From the NCBI GenBank assembly GCA_021648755.1, contig JAKISG010000020.1, positions 1 to 45,386 of the forward strand: 45,386 nucleotides of DNA, read 5' to 3'. Made by a program: the position numbers and the translations under genes. This DNA comes from Flavobacteriaceae bacterium (GTDB taxonomy: Bacteria > Bacteroidota > Bacteroidia > Flavobacteriales > Flavobacteriaceae). The notes below the pieces were generated by a model. It saw nothing but the letters and a program-made list of their open reading frames with translations, did not search any database and was not told the origin of the DNA. This document shows, piece after piece, positions 44,086-45,386 of the stretch (position 1 is its first letter; every line of letters begins with the position of its first letter).

Positions 44086-44094
44086 TTGGGCTTA
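43899..44094. repeat. attC-like palindromic site S4
   Basis: The left box TGGTGCTAAC (43899-43908) closes cassette C and the right box GTTGGGCTTA (44085-44094) opens cassette D. GCTATGGTTAGTACGGG pairs with CCCGTATTAACTATAGC. The perfect 9-bp inner hairpin is at 44002-44010/44014-44022. It is nearly identical to S3 through the stem and interior; only the outer boxes differ. Confidence 0.85.
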
Positions 44095-45370
44095 GTTTTC
44101 TTCTCCATTAACTTTATTTTCAAGTAACTTAATTTGGTTTTCTAATAATCGTATTTCACTAATATTTGTTTTCAACCTTTGTATCTCTTCTCTTACTTCT
44201 CCATTTCCATCATCTTCTTCTGGTTCACTTGGCTGAACAAAATCTACAATTCCACCGTTTTGAGTAAATGCAATTAGTTTTGTGATTGATTTTTCGAGTG
44301 CATTGACTTTATCTCCTTGTTGTTCTGTATTTAATTGCAAATCAGCAACAGCCGTTTGTAAAATAGTTTTTGTTCCTTCATCTCTTTCCTTTTCGGCTTC
44401 TTTTTTGAGTTCTAAGGCAATTTTTTTGTTCCCTAATTTTAATCCTTTTAATTCCTCAACTTGTTTTAGAACATTTATAAATCTATCAGCAACCTTTAAT
44501 GATTCAAGTAGAATTTTACTAACGCTTGTAGCCAATCCAACAACAACTGCCATTTCAATGATTATTGAACCTTTTTTTGCTCCGATAATATTAAAATCTT
44601 CAGGACTTTTATCCTGTGCCATTGCAATTCCACGACCTATATCATACCAATTAGCACTTAATTTTTTAAAATCCGTTAAATTTTCAATCGCAACATCATT
44701 TTGAAAATAGACACGCATAAGAACTTTATTTTCATCAACTTCTTCACTTTCTTCAATGTCAAAAGATTTAGATAATGTTGTGCTTAATTCATTTATAGTT
44801 GCTTGTGCTTTTGCAATAGTATCGGATGACTCTTTTATTTTAGCAGTTGCAGTAGCAATGTCCAGATTGTTTTGAATTAGTATCTGTTCAATATTCTGCA
44901 CGCCTATTTTCCCAATGAGTTCTGTTATTTCAATTTGATTAAGAAAATTGATTTGTTCAAGGCTTAAACTTTGGAAATTAATTTCTTTAATAGCCTCATA
45001 TAAATTTTCCTTTTCTTGCTCAAATGGAACTAATTGTTGGTTGGTGTTCCTGCGAATATTTTGATTCATTTTATTGTAAAGTGCAACGTATTTTGCAGGC
45101 ACTCCATTTTCCGCAATATTTTCTTTAAACCATTCGGTTAATTTCAGTAATTCTGTTATTTGCATATGGTTTGTTTTTAATTAAGCCCAACGCTCTACTA
45201 TAAACTTCAGTAGGGACTTAAAAGTACAAAATTTTCGTGACCCACGAAGGCAAATGTTTGATTTGATAACAAATCAAGAAATAGCACGTAGTCAAATCAA
45301 AGATTTGACGGGCTCGGCTATAAGAAGTGAACTTAGTGATTAACAGGTGAAACCCTATTGAGTTTATAGG
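44086..45370. mobile_element. Cassette D: large hypothetical protein
   Basis: Opens with GTTGGGCTTA (44085-44094) and closes with the exact reverse complement TAAGCCCAAC (45182-45191), then S5. It has one minus-strand gene; its stop codon lies within the opening box. Confidence 0.65.
44092..45165 (-). CDS. Coiled-coil protein of unknown function with a central hydrophobic segment
   Basis: 357 residues, no family recognised. Residues about 1-85 are helical (ITELLKLTEWFKENIAENG), 95-140 are a coiled coil (ATAKIKESSDTIAKAQATIN), and about 205-225 have GAKKGSIIIEMAVVVGLATS, a short hydrophobic segment like the Gly-Ser-hydrophobic helix seen in some predicted bacterial conflict proteins. Then come a Lys/Glu-rich helical region (KKEAEKERDEGTKTILQTAV) and a C-terminal coiled coil (IRLLENQIKLLENKVNGEEN). 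No catalytic motif is visible. The stop codon (44092-44094) lies in the cassette's opening box. A defence or stress role is possible but unsupported. Confidence 0.7.
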   Translation of the reverse strand: MQITELLKLTEWFKENIAENGVPAKYVALYNKMNQNIRRNTNQQLVPFEQEKENLYEAIKEINFQSLSLEQINFLNQIEITELIGKIGVQNIEQILIQNNLDIATATAKIKESSDTIAKAQATINELSTTLSKSFDIEESEEVDENKVLMRVYFQNDVAIENLTDFKKLSANWYDIGRGIAMAQDKSPEDFNIIGAKKGSIIIEMAVVVGLATSVSKILLESLKVADRFINVLKQVEELKGLKLGNKKIALELKKEAEKERDEGTKTILQTAVADLQLNTEQQGDKVNALEKSITKLIAFTQNGGIVDFVQPSEPEEDDGNGEVREEIQRLKTNISEIRLLENQIKLLENKVNGEEN

Positions 45371-45379
45371 TTGTGTGTT
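45182..45379. repeat. attC-like palindromic site S5
   Basis: The left box TAAGCCCAAC (45182-45191) closes cassette D and the right box GTTGTGTGTT (45370-45379) opens the next unit beyond the window. TATAAACTTCAGTAGGG (45199-45215) pairs with CCCTATTGAGTTTATA (45353-45368). The interior has two perfect 8-bp hairpins (45258-45265/45270-45277 and 45291-45298/45302-45309). Its interior differs from S1-S4, but it repeats GGCTCGGCTAT, found at the left of S3. Confidence 0.75.
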
Positions 45380-45386
45380 TTCGTGC

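Noticed and set aside
44282..44704. 140-codon plus-strand frame opposite the cassette D gene
   Set aside because: Composition mirrors the antisense of the Lys/Glu-rich coiled-coil gene; no start context or motif.
38498..45379. CRISPR array as an explanation for the spaced repeats
   Set aside because: The repeats are 137-198 bp palindromes separated by 0.8-2.2 kb of genes, not short repeats with uniform short spacers.
38498..45379. Simple MITEs or IS ends as an explanation for S1-S5
   Set aside because: MITEs carry the same terminal repeats in each copy; here the outermost 10 bases differ between copies and instead match the far end of the neighbouring gene unit.

Overview
The window is AT-rich bacterial chromosome from a member of the Flavobacteriia (Bacteroidota), probably a marine Flavobacteriaceae. 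The evidence is the fused lpxC-fabZ gene, a carB without its C-terminal regulatory domain, DUF4369 lipoproteins, a TraR/DksA-like protein with one cysteine next to ileS and lspA, and repeated TAnnTTTG promoter boxes, which are the Bacteroidota -7 consensus. No rRNA, tRNA or CRISPR was seen.

Layout. 1-6.5 kb: the start of an exported katG, broken by an in-frame TGA, faces an oxyR-type regulator; then ileS-traR-lspA, where IleRS carries the swapped GXHH signature. 6.5-10.3 kb: a polymorphic-toxin-like locus with one intact putative effector, lipoprotein genes that may be immunity genes, and three decaying copies of a metzincin-type toxin module. One copy is cut by a 162-bp palindromic MITE-like element. 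10.3-25 kb: housekeeping and envelope genes: TlpA-like thioredoxin, hutH, an SpoU methyltransferase, a RelA/SpoT enzyme, a DUF4369 lipoprotein, mrp-nifU, carB, roadblock, protoglobin, a glycosyltransferase and a lipoprotein. 25-33 kb: a co-directional run for lipid A and central metabolism: lpxD, lpxC-fabZ, lpxA, efp, a second lpxD, sucD, etfB, etfA. 33-37.2 kb: a bifunctional-nuclease-family protein, a CNT nucleoside transporter, thyA, and a DHFR fused to a two-helix membrane anchor.

37.8-45.4 kb is the most unusual part. Accessory genes (ArsR-type regulator, lipoprotein hydrolase, ABM-type monooxygenase, outer-membrane-like protein, methyltransferase, Crp/Fnr regulator, PhzF enzyme, a coiled-coil protein) are packed in four consecutive units separated by five long imperfect palindromes of about 140-200 bp. 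Each unit begins with a 10-bp box starting GTT whose exact reverse complement, ending AAC, closes the same unit. The box sequence differs from unit to unit. This is the logic of integron gene cassettes and attC sites (R'/R'' boxes, unpaired spacers, long stem), but the sites are long, gene orientation is mixed, and no integrase is in the window. I interpret it as a cassette array of integron-like type in a flavobacterium; I do not recognise a named family for these sites.
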